The notes: a model not told the origin generated them from the letters alone. A stretch of 64,000 bases of DNA from Rhodoferax sp. GW822-FHT02A01 (GCF_038784515.1 NZ_CP152376.1:4960001-5024000), one strand, 5' to 3'; shown: positions 1 to 8,780, numbered from the stretch's first letter. Numbers and translations: made by a program.

Positions 1-108
1 GAACTCACCGGGTGGTACCGTGATGTCGATTTTCTTGAGCACTTCCACGGCGGCAGCGCCTTTGCCAAAGACCTTGCGGATGCCTGCGATTTCAAGAGAG
101 GAAGCCAT
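1..108 (-). CDS. Sugar ABC transporter ATP-binding protein, N-terminal fragment (MalK/GtsD type)
   Basis: Only the first 36 codons lie in the window; the gene runs off the left edge. The translation begins MASSLEIAGIRKVFGKG and continues with VEVLKKIDITVPPGEF, the usual opening beta-strands of a CUT1-family sugar importer ATPase just before Walker A. It starts 5 nt after the stop of the second permease gene, so it is the last visible gene of a binding protein-permease-permease-ATPase operon. By position it should energise sugar import at the inner membrane face. The Walker motifs are outside the window, so family depth cannot be judged. Confidence 0.8.
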   Translation of the reverse strand, partial: MASSLEIAGIRKVFGKGAAAVEVLKKIDITVPPGEF

Positions 109-113
109 TGTTC

Positions 114-968
114 TTATCCTTTCACGGCGCCGGCCGTGAGTCCTTTTACAAAATACTGACCGGCCAGAATGTAGACCAGCATGGTGGGCAAGCCGGCGAT
201 GACGGCAGCGGCCATGTCCACGTTGTAGTTCTTCACGCTGCTGGTGGTGTTGGCCATGTTGTTCAAGCCCACGGTAATGGGTTTGCTGTCGGCTCCGCTG
301 AATGCCACGCCGAACAAGAAGTCGTTCCAGATATTGGTGAACTGCCAGATCAGGGTCACCATCATGATGGGCGTGGACATGGGGATGACGATGCGCCAGA
401 AGATGCGCCAGAACCCGGCACCGTCCAGACGCGCAGCATTCACCAGTTCACCTGGAATGGCCGTGTAGTAGTTGCGAAAGAACAGCGTCGTGCTGGCGAT
501 ACCCGCCAGGCAGTGGACAAGCACCAACCCACCCACTGAACTCGACAGGTGCAGATAGCCAAGCACCTGGCTCATGGGCAGCAGAACCACCTGGAACGGC
601 ATGAACACGCCAAACAGCAAGAAGCCAAACAGAACGTCACTGCCCTTGAACTTCCACATGCTCAACACATAGCCGTTGATGGCACCCCAGGCTGTGGAGA
701 TAAGTACTGCCGGCACCGCCATGCTGACCGAATTCCAGAAATAAGGGCGCAGTCCGCGGCAGTCCACGCCGGTGCAAGCCTGCTCCCAAGCCAGCTGCCA
801 GGAAGACCAGTTCATGCTCGTGGGCAGGCTCATCAAGTTGCCGGCGCGGATCTGGTCCGCATCCTTAAAGGACGTCACCAGCATCACGTACATCGGGGCC
901 AGAAACAGCAGGGCCGCAACGACCAGGAAGCTGTAGACCACCAGACGATGAAAGGATTGGGTTTTCAT
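114..968 (-). CDS. gtsC: Sugar ABC transporter permease (MalG/GtsC family)
   Basis: A 284-residue inner-membrane permease. A first hydrophobic helix lies at about residues 10-33 and five more follow. The EAA loop that docks on the ATPase is at about residues 174-196 (ELVNAARLDGAGFWRIF then P), which is diagnostic of the MalG half of CUT1 importers. It starts 2 nt after the stop of gtsB and is followed 5 nt later by the ATPase gene. The partner binding protein resembles GtsA, the glucose/mannose-binding protein of pseudomonads, so glucose or a related sugar is the likely substrate. The symbol rests on that similarity; the substrate is inferred. Confidence 0.88.
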   Translation of the reverse strand: MKTQSFHRLVVYSFLVVAALLFLAPMYVMLVTSFKDADQIRAGNLMSLPTSMNWSSWQLAWEQACTGVDCRGLRPYFWNSVSMAVPAVLISTAWGAINGYVLSMWKFKGSDVLFGFLLFGVFMPFQVVLLPMSQVLGYLHLSSSVGGLVLVHCLAGIASTTLFFRNYYTAIPGELVNAARLDGAGFWRIFWRIVIPMSTPIMMVTLIWQFTNIWNDFLFGVAFSGADSKPITVGLNNMANTTSSVKNYNVDMAAAVIAGLPTMLVYILAGQYFVKGLTAGAVKG

Positions 969-970
969 GC

Positions 971-1849
971 TTAGCGCTCGTGGGGTTTGGAGCGGAGTTC
1001 GCTATACAGATAGGGCACCACGATGGCGGCCACGGTCACCAGCATCATGGTGGCGCTCGCCGCCCCCAGACCCAGTTGACCACGGTTGAAGCTCATGGTG
1101 AACATGAAGGTCGCCGGCACATCGCTGGAGTAGCCGGGGCCGCCCGCCGTGAGCGCCATGACCAGATCGAAACTCTTGATCGACAGGTGCGAGAGCACCA
1201 GGATGATGGAGAACATCACCGGTCGCATGATGGGCAGGATGATGCGCCAGTAGATGCGGGGCAACGAAGCGCCGTCAATCTGGGCCGCCCGAATGATGTT
1301 GTCGTCAATGCCACGCAGACCCGCCAGAAATAGCGCCATGGCAAATCCTGCGGACTGCCAGACACCGGCGATGACGACGCAGTAGATAGCCGTTTCGCTT
1401 TGCACCAGCCAGTCGAAGCTGAAGCTGGACCAGCCAAAATCGTGCATCAGTTTTTCCAGCCCGAGGCTGGGGTTGAGAATCCATTTCCAGGCCGTTCCCG
1501 TCACGATGAAGGACAAGGCCATGGGATAGAGATAGATGGTGCGCAAGAAGCCTTCTGCGCGCACCTTCTGGTCCAGAAAGATTGCCAGCACCATGCCCAG
1601 AATCAGTGAGCCACCGACATACAGGCTGCTGAAGATGCCCAGGTTCTTGAGGGCGACATACCAGCGGTCCATGTCCCAGAGTCTGGCGTATTGATCCAGC
1701 CCTACGAACTCGCTGTAATTGGGCAGCATGTGCGAGTTGGAAACGGAAAGAATGCCGTTCCAGATCATGAAGCCATAAATGAAGGCAAAGCCGAATACAA
1801 ATCCGGGTGCCACCACCAGTTTGGGCAACAGGTCTTCCAGCTTTTTCAT
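971..1849 (-). CDS. gtsB: Sugar ABC transporter permease (MalF/GtsB family)
   Basis: A 292-residue permease with six predicted membrane helices. The EAA loop is at about residues 184-206 (NIIRAAQIDGASLPRIYWRI then LP). I chose the ATG at 1849 because a GGA lies 6 nt upstream; a TTG two codons earlier is possible. The gene sits downstream of gtsA after a 76-nt gap that holds a strong hairpin. It pairs with the next permease to form the membrane channel of a CUT1 sugar importer. It has the short form usual for glucose-type systems, without the long periplasmic loop of enteric MalF. Confidence 0.88.
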   Translation of the reverse strand: MKKLEDLLPKLVVAPGFVFGFAFIYGFMIWNGILSVSNSHMLPNYSEFVGLDQYARLWDMDRWYVALKNLGIFSSLYVGGSLILGMVLAIFLDQKVRAEGFLRTIYLYPMALSFIVTGTAWKWILNPSLGLEKLMHDFGWSSFSFDWLVQSETAIYCVVIAGVWQSAGFAMALFLAGLRGIDDNIIRAAQIDGASLPRIYWRIILPIMRPVMFSIILVLSHLSIKSFDLVMALTAGGPGYSSDVPATFMFTMSFNRGQLGLGAASATMMLVTVAAIVVPYLYSELRSKPHER

Positions 1850-1883
1850 GAGCAATCCAAAAGAGGGAGCTTAACAGGCAGAC

Positions 1884-1913
1884 AAGGGGCCGCACCTTGC
1901 GATGCGGCCCCTT
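1884..1913 (-). terminator. Intercistronic hairpin between gtsA and gtsB
   Basis: An 11-bp perfect stem (AAGGGGCCGCA paired with TGCGGCCCCTT) with an 8-nt loop lies just after the gtsA stop. No T-tract follows on the minus strand, so it is unlikely to be a full terminator. Hairpins placed here in binding-protein-dependent operons usually protect the upstream mRNA and lower permease expression. That role is an inference. Confidence 0.7.
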
Positions 1914-1925
1914 GCTACAACACGA

Positions 1926-3176
1926 TTACTGGGTCTTGGCGGCCTTGGCGATGTTCTTCACACCGTCGGCAACCGAGATCTTGTCATCGTTCCAGAACTG
2001 GCTCACAGCGTCCTGGATGGCGCCTGCAGCAGCGGGTGACACTGCCATGCCGTGGGCAATGGAAGGTTCCAGCGAACCAGCCTTGGCGGTGCTCACGAAG
2101 TCCTTGGCCGAGAGCTTGGCGCAGTCGTCAAACTTGGACATGTCCATGTTCAGGCGGACCGGTATGGAGCCCTTGTTCAGGTTGAATATTTCCTGGAACT
2201 GCACACCCATGATGCTGGAGGCCAGGTCGGCTTGCGCCTTTTGCGCCGCAGCATCTTTGAGCTTGAACATGGCAAAAGAATCCACGTTGAAAGTGTAGGC
2301 GTTGTCAGTTCCCGGAGCTGCGGCGCAGATGTAGTCCTTGCCGGGCACCTTGCCTGCGGTACTGAACTCACCCTTGGCCCAGTCACCCATGAACTGGAAG
2401 GCCGCCTTTTCCTGGATCACCATGGCCGTGGCCAGATTCCAGTCACGTCCGGGCGAAGCGGGGTCCACATAGCTATGTACCTTGCGATAGGTTTCCAGCG
2501 CCTTGGACATGGTCGGGCTGGTCAGTGCCTTCTGGTCCAGCTTGACCAGTGCATCGTTGTAGAACTTGGCGCCGCCAATGCCCAGAACCACGGATTCAAA
2601 CGTGGTGAAGTCTTGCCAGTTCTGTCCACCGTGTGCGACGGCAATGAAGCCTGCCTTCTTGACCTTGTCTGCAGCGGCAAAGAATTCAGGCCAGGTCTTG
2701 GGTGCCGCAGTGACGCCGGCCTTCTTCAGCACAGCGGAGTTGGCCCACATCCAGTTCACGCGGTGCACGTTGACCGGCGCTGCAATGTAGTTGCCTTTGT
2801 ATTTCATGATGTCGGCGACGACTTTGGGCAGCAATGCATCCCAGTTCTCTGCCTTGGCCACCGGATCGAGGTTGGCCAGAACACCTTCGGCAGCCCACTC
2901 CTGCAGAGCCGGGCCCTTGATCTGGGCAGCGGCAGGCGGGTTGCCCGAAACCACACGGCTCTTGAGCACGGTCATGGCGTTGTCACCACCGCCACCAGCG
3001 ACCGCAAAGTCCTTCCAGGTGTTCCCCTTCTCCTGCATGATCTTCTTGAGTTCCGCGACCGATTTGGCTTCGCCACCGGAAGTCCACCAGTGCAGCACCT
3101 CCACTTCGCCAGCCATCACGGCAGTACCAGCCACCATCAACGCCGCAGCCGTGGCGAGTTTCGAAAGTTTCAGCAT
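1926..3176 (-). CDS. gtsA: Sugar ABC transporter substrate-binding protein (GtsA-like, glucose/mannose type)
   Basis: A 416-residue periplasmic binding protein. The start at 3176 is supported by GAGGAG upstream and by a clean signal peptide (MLKLSKLATAAALMVAGT, cleavage near AVMA-G). The mature protein opens with VEVLHWWTSGGEAKSV, and TWKDFAVAGGGGDNAMTVLK and AAAQIKGP follow. These are hallmark segments of the GtsA glucose/mannose-binding family in extracellular solute-binding protein family 1. It is the first gene of the operon and would be expressed above the permeases given the downstream hairpin. The exact sugar cannot be fixed from sequence. Confidence 0.9.
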   Translation of the reverse strand: MLKLSKLATAAALMVAGTAVMAGEVEVLHWWTSGGEAKSVAELKKIMQEKGNTWKDFAVAGGGGDNAMTVLKSRVVSGNPPAAAQIKGPALQEWAAEGVLANLDPVAKAENWDALLPKVVADIMKYKGNYIAAPVNVHRVNWMWANSAVLKKAGVTAAPKTWPEFFAAADKVKKAGFIAVAHGGQNWQDFTTFESVVLGIGGAKFYNDALVKLDQKALTSPTMSKALETYRKVHSYVDPASPGRDWNLATAMVIQEKAAFQFMGDWAKGEFSTAGKVPGKDYICAAAPGTDNAYTFNVDSFAMFKLKDAAAQKAQADLASSIMGVQFQEIFNLNKGSIPVRLNMDMSKFDDCAKLSAKDFVSTAKAGSLEPSIAHGMAVSPAAAGAIQDAVSQFWNDDKISVADGVKNIAKAAKTQ

Positions 3177-3310
3177 GTTCACTCCTCTAAAGTTATGTCT
3201 CCAAGCCTGAACACGTTCAGGAGCATTCTTGCGTCGATCAGAACACCCTACCCATAGCGGGTAATGAATGCGGAGACACAGCAAGTGTCCCCCAGCTACA
3301 GACCGATATA

Positions 3311-3324
3311 TTGATTCCGATCAA
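3311..3324. promoter_or_regulatory. FNR/Anr-type box (TTGAT-N4-ATCAA)
   Basis: TTGATTCCGATCAA matches the FNR/Anr consensus TTGAT-N4-ATCAA exactly. Its centre (3317.5) is 41.5 bp upstream of a transcription start near 3359. A plausible -10, TTTAGT, lies at 3346-3351 on the plus strand, giving the class II activation layout for the small-gene pair at 3434 and 3596. On the other strand no AT-rich -10 sits at the matching distance toward gtsA. Direct regulation is inferred. Confidence 0.65.
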
Positions 3325-3433
3325 TGTAATGGTATCTGAGCCGCATTTAGTTTCAAAGTGTGCCAGCACACGGACAGGACCGGCCGGTCACGGCAAACTG
3401 CATCGATGGCACCTCATCTAAAAGGAAATCCCG

Positions 3434-3583
3434 ATGCTTGAAACAATTGCAATCATTCTGCTCGTGCTCTGGGCACTGGGCATGGTCACGGCCTACACCA
3501 TGGGTGGCTTCATCCACATACTGCTGGTCATTGCAGTCGTGGTTGTATTGATTCGCGTGATCCGCGGAAACAGCCCTCTTTAG
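3434..3583 (+). CDS. lmo0937-family small membrane protein
   Basis: A 49-residue protein starting MLETIAIILLVLWALGMVT, followed by YTMGGFIHILLVIAVVVV and ending VIRGNSPL. This is the standard pattern of the lmo0937 family: two hydrophobic stretches with a central GGFIHILL. AAAGGAAA lies a few nt upstream as ribosome binding site. The family is common next to stress genes, and its biochemical role is not known. A perfect FNR/Anr box lies 110 nt upstream and a second small membrane protein gene begins 12 nt downstream, so the pair is probably an oxygen- or stress-responsive unit. Confidence 0.82.
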   Translation: MLETIAIILLVLWALGMVTAYTMGGFIHILLVIAVVVVLIRVIRGNSPL

Positions 3584-3595
3584 CAGCAAAGAACC

Positions 3596-3814
3596 ATGAA
3601 CACAGCAAGGCTAATCGGCATTCTTCTCATCATCGCAGGTGGGCTGGCAGCAGCCTACGGCGGGTTCAGCTATACCAAGCAAACCCATGCCGCCACCATC
3701 GGCCCTATCCATTTGCAAATGACTGAGCAGGAACGCGTCAACATTCCGCTTTGGATGGGTCTGGGCGCACTGGGTGTCGGTGTCCTTTTGGTGGCAACTT
3801 CACGCAAAACTTGA
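3596..3814 (+). CDS. Small two-helix membrane protein of unknown function
   Basis: A 72-residue protein with one helix at about residues 5-24 (rich in G, A and I) and a second at about 51-66. They are joined by a polar loop containing TKQTHAATIGPIHLQMTEQE. The layout resembles DUF3185-like short membrane proteins but I cannot assign a family with certainty. It starts 12 nt after the lmo0937-type gene and is probably co-transcribed from the same FNR-box promoter. A short inverted repeat (AGCCTGAACAGGCT, 3819-3832) follows the stop, but no T-tract is present. Confidence 0.7.
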   Translation: MNTARLIGILLIIAGGLAAAYGGFSYTKQTHAATIGPIHLQMTEQERVNIPLWMGLGALGVGVLLVATSRKT

Positions 3815-3875
3815 CTCCAGCCTGAACAGGCTCCACCTCCCGAAGATCAGGGGCTCATATTGCGCCGCAAACACT

Positions 3876-5465
3876 TTATTTATTCAGAGACTTGGCGGCA
3901 GTCTCGAAATCAAAACCCTGCAAGGCCTGCTCCAGTTCGGTAAATCGGTCACCCAGATGGCGCTGCAATACACCTTTGTTGTGCTCCAGAACATCGAGTG
4001 CATAGGGATCGTTGCCTTGAATCAGACGCTGCATTTCAAGCATCAGCGCGTCAAGTTGCCCGTGCGTCACGACGGCCGCATCCACCGGCTCAGGTCCGTC
4101 AGATTGCAGATTGGGCAATGCCCTACGCACAGATGTCAATAAGGCGTGCAGTTGCTGCGCCGCAGTCTGCAGTGTGCGCTCAATTCCGGCAGCATCTCTT
4201 GCCTCGTCTCTGAGCATGTCCTCCAACTCGGCTGCAGAGTGCTGCAGACCAGTCGCCCCCAGATAAGCCGCTTGTCCCTTGAGCGTGTGCGCCTGCCGTT
4301 CCGCCAACGCCACCTGCGCGGTTTGCAGCGATCGCCGCATATCCTCTATGGCCCCTTGTTGGGTGGCAACAAAGGACTGCAACGTTCTGAGGTACAGACC
4401 CTCGTTATGGCCCATGAGTGCAAGCCCACTTTCCATATTCAGACCGTCAATGTGGGCCGGCAACCGGACCTGTAGTTTGGAGCCGTGCGGCACATCTACC
4501 TGTTGCACTTTGCCCAAGTCGGCCTTCTGACCCAACCCATCACGTGGCGTAATCCATCGCAATAAGGATCCCCACAACTGGGCAGGCGCAATGGGTTTGG
4601 AAATGAAGTCATTCATCCCCGCCTCCAAGCAGCGATCCCGGTCTGCCTGCATGGCGTTGGCGGTCATGGCCAAAATGGGAAGTTCCTTGGCGCCATGGTT
4701 TTGCCGCAGCAAACGTGTAGCAGTAACGCCATCCATTACCGGCATTTGCATGTCCATGAGAATGAGATCGTAGGGAAGGTGCTCCAGTGCGCGTGCTTCC
4801 ACGTTGTTCACCGCCTTCTGTCCATCTTCCGCGATGTCCACCTCAAAGCCGGCATCGGTCAACAGTTCATAAGCCACCTGCTGATTGAGGACGTTGTCCT
4901 CTACCAGCAGAATGCGTGCCCCCCTGAGCTGCTGCAGCTTGGCATCGAGCTTGTCCCGCGCACTCTGAGGCACGGGTTGTAGAGACATGGGCGGCGGCGG
5001 CGCTTTCCCTGCGACCTCCATCATGGTGTTGAGCAACAGAGAGCTGCTCACGGGCTTGGCCAAAACGTGCTCCACGCCCAGCAGCTCGGCACTGCGCACC
5101 AGTTCCTGGCGCCTGTGTGCAGTAACCATCTGAACAAATGGCACCACCTTGTGTGGCATCGCCTTGATCGCCCGTATGGTTTCCAGGCCATCCATACCTG
5201 GCATGAGCCGGTCCATCAGCACAAAATCAAATGGAGAGTTCTGATCATGGGCCGCCTGGATCATCTGCAATGCGCGCTCTCCACTATTGGCATGCTGCAC
5301 CACAAAGCGCATCGCATCCAGCATTTCGCACAATATCAATGTTGCGTCCTCGTTATCGTCGACGACCAGCACACGCTTGCCATGCAAATCAACAGCAATG
5401 GAGTCCAGGCTCCGGCCCGTAGTCGCCACAAGGCCAAGGCGGGCAGTGAACCAGAAGGTACCGGA
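3876..5465 (-). pseudogene. 3' remnant of a hybrid sensor histidine kinase (REC-REC-HPt)
   Basis: The reading frame opens in mid-domain with SGTFWFTARLGL, the last strand of a histidine kinase ATPase domain. It then carries a receiver domain (VLVVDDNEDA, phospho-Asp in LMDRLMPGMDG), a second receiver (LLVEDN, LMDMQMPVMDG) and a C-terminal HPt domain with the phosphorylatable His in AHTLKGQAAYLGA. The sensor, dimerisation and most of the ATPase domain are missing. Upstream of about 5465 the DNA belongs to a DUF11 gene in another frame. A GTG at 5429 could start a 517-residue protein but has no ribosome binding site. I read it as a deletion remnant; a surviving phosphorelay fragment is possible. 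Confidence 0.75.
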
Positions 5466-7476
5466 TTGGATACCTCTTTGCTTGCCAACGTGCCGTTGCT
5501 GTACTCAACTTCAGCATTGTTGAGGATGGATATCGGAGGGTTGGGCTTTACCTTAACAGCAAAACCCCACTGGATGGACACGTTGGGCGCAATCGGCTGC
5601 GCAAATCCGACGGCCACTTCAATGACGCGGCTGCGGTCGTCACCGTTGGTGCGATAGCTATATGCAGGATCACCGGACCAGCGATAGAGTTTGATTCCTC
5701 CCAGAGTGGTTGTCCCCAAGGAGGCTTCAACGTATTCGGTTCCAGCGGGCAACACATCCCGAAACAGCACCATTGCAGTGCTTACGCCATCTACCCGTAC
5801 ATTGGAGCCATCGGTCAGGGTGCTACCGGGCAGGGCTGGGCTTGCGCCAATATTGTGGGCGACCATGGTGTAGCGCACGTTGTCGCCTGCTGCCACACCA
5901 TTGCCGCGATCTGCGGATTTGGTGAGCGTCAGGACGGCGTCGGTGGTCGTGGCGATTTGATCCTGGTTTGTGGCAGAAATTGCAGTGGCGTCTGTAGTTG
6001 CAGTCAACAGCACACATGCAAGCGCAACGGTGTTGCACCGTCTGCTGCAAAGAGCGTAGGTGTTACGGCAATGCCATTGATGGTGAGAGCGCTGGTTGAC
6101 AGATTGAACGTGTCCGTACCACTGCCGGTGTTCCATATCACGTTGGGGAAGCTCACTTGCGTGCCAGGAGCAGCGGAAGCAATCTTCTTGATCTTGTCCA
6201 CTGCAGCCGTGCTTGCAGAACCGGTGACGGTATTGGCGACAACGCCGAAGGATTGCAGAATGGTAATGACCGTGCTGTTGGAATTAACCGTTGAGCTGGC
6301 GCTGCATCCAGCCACCGTCGTCGAAGCGCAACCCGTGTCGGAATAGGCTGCTGCATTGGATGTCGTGCCAGTGCCCAGAGCGGCATTGCTGTTGACCAAT
6401 ACGATAAAGCTGATGGAGCCGGACACGTTAGGTCCGACGCTCGATACAACGGCTTCAATAGTTCCAGACACTGCCTGAAAGTCGATTCCGGAGGCTGTTT
6501 CGGAACCCGCTGCATCTGTCAGTGCCGCATTGCCAGAACTCCACTTGGCAGAGCCAGGAACATAGGTCAGGCCGCTAGTGCTTCCTGTACCAATGACATC
6601 CTTCAAATAGATGTTGCCGGGCGAACCGCCATTGTTTTGATACCGCAAGGTGTAGGTGGTGTACACGCACCCTAATGCTGGCGCATTGGCCCCTGCCAAA
6701 GTGACCAAACATGTGCTGCCTGAAGGCAACGTACTGCTCACAGCAGCAGGCCACGATGTCACTCCCGTTAGAGGGGTAATACCTGTGGCAGCTGCTGGGG
6801 CGGCAATGGATTTGTTGACCTGGAATGCAGCAGCACTGGTCACGGTGACCGCGTCGGTATTGCTTGCCGTGGACGTCAGGTACAGCGCCGGGGTTCCCGC
6901 CGTGGCCGTCGTTGTGGCACTCGGCGTGATCAGGCCCGCAGGTGCACTGCCGGAAACCGTGAGAGCAACCACATACTTGAATGTGCCGCCACCTGCCACC
7001 GATGTAGAAAACCCTGCAGTACAGAGAGGTGCACCAGATGACGAGCACAGCGGAGTCGTGTTGTCAGGGAGTCCATCACCGTCTGCGTCGGCGAATATTT
7101 CCACCTTGGTGAATGCGGTACCGGTGGCCTGAATCGTGAAGCTGTCGGTTCCGTTACCTGTGTTGGTCAAGGTATGGGGCATATACGCTGTCTGACCTGC
7201 TGCAACCGTCTTGGAGTTGCCGTTGGTCAATGCCAGCGAGCCCACTTGTGCAACCGTCGTTTGCACGAGGTTGGACGTAGCGACCTGTTGGAGACTGCTG
7301 GAATCCGTATAGGTCACAGAAGCCTGGTTGCCAATGGTAGTGCCTGCGGCCGGAGTGGCAGCTTGCGCGACACTGGAGAAAGTGGCTGCTAAGCTCATAC
7401 TCACCAGTAATCCGAATAACCTGGCTTTGGTTTGGCCATGCAAGCCAAAGCCTCTAGTTTTTAGAAAATTTTTCAC
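5466..7476 (-). pseudogene. DUF11/conserved-repeat surface protein, broken by frameshift and 3' truncation
   Basis: It starts at GTG 7476 (GGAGA 6 nt upstream) with an export signal ending near SVAQA-A, then TIGNQASVTYTD. Repeats of the isopeptide/DUF11 type follow, including a DADGDGLPDN calcium-like loop. The frame runs to a stop at 6004 right after LFAADGATPLR. The related continuation (LLTATTDATAISATNQDQ, then LTLTKSADRGNGVAAGD) is in another frame that overlaps from 6136. Relatives normally have a DTNGDGxPDTG-like stretch after this point, and it is absent. The C-terminal frame ends in YSNGTLASKEVSNPVP and then runs into histidine kinase DNA near 5465, so the usual long C-terminal part is missing. 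Very probably non-functional. Confidence 0.7.
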
Positions 7477-7586
7477 TTGAATTCTCCGAATAATTAGAAT
7501 GTGCGATGCCGGGGGCAACTCGCTTGGAGGGAGATGCTTGTATTGCGAGACGATGGGAAGGGTCGGTAACTCGATCTATTTCTCCT

Positions 7587-8216
7587 TTACTGTTTGGGTG
7601 AAGGAGTAACGAGGGCAGAATTACGCAATGCCTCCTTTGAAATTTCTTCTGCCGACTTGAGTGACTCGATCTGGATTCGGGCTTTGGCGGTTGCCTCTTT
7701 GCCGGCTGGCAGTTCGGCAACTTTCCAGCGAATGGCGCGATATTCCCCATATGGAACTGGCTCGACCTTGGACTTGCCGTCCGCAGCCACGACAACACGC
7801 TTGAGCGGCTCTGCGTCAAACCTGCCGTCTTTGGTGGCAGCTTGCACGCCCTGGGGAGAGGCGGACCGTGCCATGTACACGGCACCATCAGGCACAGGCA
7901 AATTAATGGAGAGGTCTTTGGCTGCGGTCTGACCTTTGTTGTGATAGGTCAAACGGTATTCGATGACATCGCCTGGTTTCACAAAATCAGCCGATTGAAA
8001 TTGTTCTTCACCCTTTTCATTGCGCTGAACCTTGAATTGCTCAAGACGCACCGCCACTTGAGGCTTTTCCGCAGCTTTACCAACCTTGGCGGCTGGCGCC
8101 TCTGTAATTGCCTGCGCATGAACCCAGGTGCCAAATGAAGCACTGAAGCAGATGACCGCCGGGACTGCGATACGGGCAAACCAATTGTTGAAACCTTTAG
8201 ATGCGGTATTAGTCAT
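7587..8216 (-). CDS. Exported DUF11-domain protein
   Basis: A 209-residue protein. The start at 8216 is supported by GGAAAAGG upstream and by a signal peptide (VPAVICFSASFGTWVHAQA). One DUF11-like beta-sandwich follows, with GDVIEYRLTYHNKG near residues 92-105, NLPVPDGAVYMARSASPQGV, and a conserved end (YRAIRWKVAELPAGKEATA). Its stop lies 110 nt before the larger DUF11 gene on the same strand, so it is probably a small secreted partner encoded in one operon. If the large partner is really broken, this gene may be an orphan. No function is known for this family. Confidence 0.75.
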   Translation of the reverse strand: MTNTASKGFNNWFARIAVPAVICFSASFGTWVHAQAITEAPAAKVGKAAEKPQVAVRLEQFKVQRNEKGEEQFQSADFVKPGDVIEYRLTYHNKGQTAAKDLSINLPVPDGAVYMARSASPQGVQAATKDGRFDAEPLKRVVVAADGKSKVEPVPYGEYRAIRWKVAELPAGKEATAKARIQIESLKSAEEISKEALRNSALVTPSPKQ

Positions 8217-8376
8217 AAAGAACCTTTTCCATGTCTGATGTTTGGCGAATACCAGCAAGTTCCAAAGGCTGAATGCATGGGCGCAATAGACCGGTGAAGC
8301 ACTGGTTGGGGCGGATTCTTTCGAACACCGGAGCGGACGCATATTTCCGTAAAGAAAAAATTACAAACAAAGAAAG

Positions 8377-8484
8377 CTACTCAGGGAGAGCGCCGTTTGC
8401 GATGCAGTGACCGACGACAAAACTGACTGGAATCGAAACTGCGACCCATATCAGAACCATGCCAACGAGAGAGATAGAACCCAT
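8377..8484 (-). CDS. Candidate 35-residue single-helix membrane peptide
   Basis: An ATG at 8484 follows GAGGTG at 7 nt and encodes MGSISLVGMVLIWVAVSIP then SFVVGHCIANGALPE. One hydrophobic helix fills residues 5-26. The good ribosome binding site and clean helix favour a real small protein. No family is recognised, and nothing around it gives a function. It lies between the DUF11 gene and the divergent hydrogenase operon. Confidence 0.4.
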   Translation of the reverse strand: MGSISLVGMVLIWVAVSIPVSFVVGHCIANGALPE

Positions 8485-8642
8485 TTTTTTCACCTCTGGG
8501 GAAAACTTGGGCGCGATAATAGGAAGGTGTTTGAGACAGCGTTGTGTGAAATGTTCACCCTGAGACATTCAGCTTCAAATAGTTAAAAACTTCTTGATAC
8601 GCGACCTCAAGCGTCGAGAAAAATATGTAAATATCACCTAAC

Positions 8643-8660
8643 TGATGCATGAATGCATCA
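8643..8660. promoter_or_regulatory. Perfect palindrome upstream of hoxF
   Basis: TGATGCAT-GA-ATGCATCA is an 18-bp inverted repeat with 8-bp arms, about 120 bp upstream of the hoxF start in an AT-rich region. This size and symmetry fit a dimeric regulator site. I could not place a convincing -35/-10 or -24/-12 promoter beside it, so its role as the hox operator is inferred. Confidence 0.5.
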
Positions 8661-8667
8661 AATATGA

Positions 8668-8698
8668 GGTAGGCAATGTTTCGCCCGACATGCCTACC
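8668..8698. promoter_or_regulatory. Inverted repeat in the hoxF upstream region
   Basis: GGTAGGCA (8668-8675) and TGCCTACC (8691-8698) form 8-bp arms around a 15-nt centre that itself contains TGT and ACA, so an imperfect longer stem is possible. It lies 8 bp from the adjacent palindrome. It could be a second protein site or a leader hairpin in the hox mRNA. Confidence 0.4.
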
Positions 8699-8780
8699 GT
8701 GTTGCTCCCAATCGCTGCGGGCTATGGTAAAAATGCAGGCGACCAGATCATTCATACAGCACGACAGGGAGTTCGACGAT

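Noticed and set aside
2052..3257. A 401-codon plus-strand frame opposite gtsA.
   Set aside because: Shadow of gtsA; composition is His/Gly/Val-rich without domains.
8690..8780. A sigma-54 (-24/-12) promoter for hoxF, as in Ralstonia.
   Set aside because: No TGGC-N7-9-TTGC or GG-N10-GC pair with correct spacing could be found upstream of the start.
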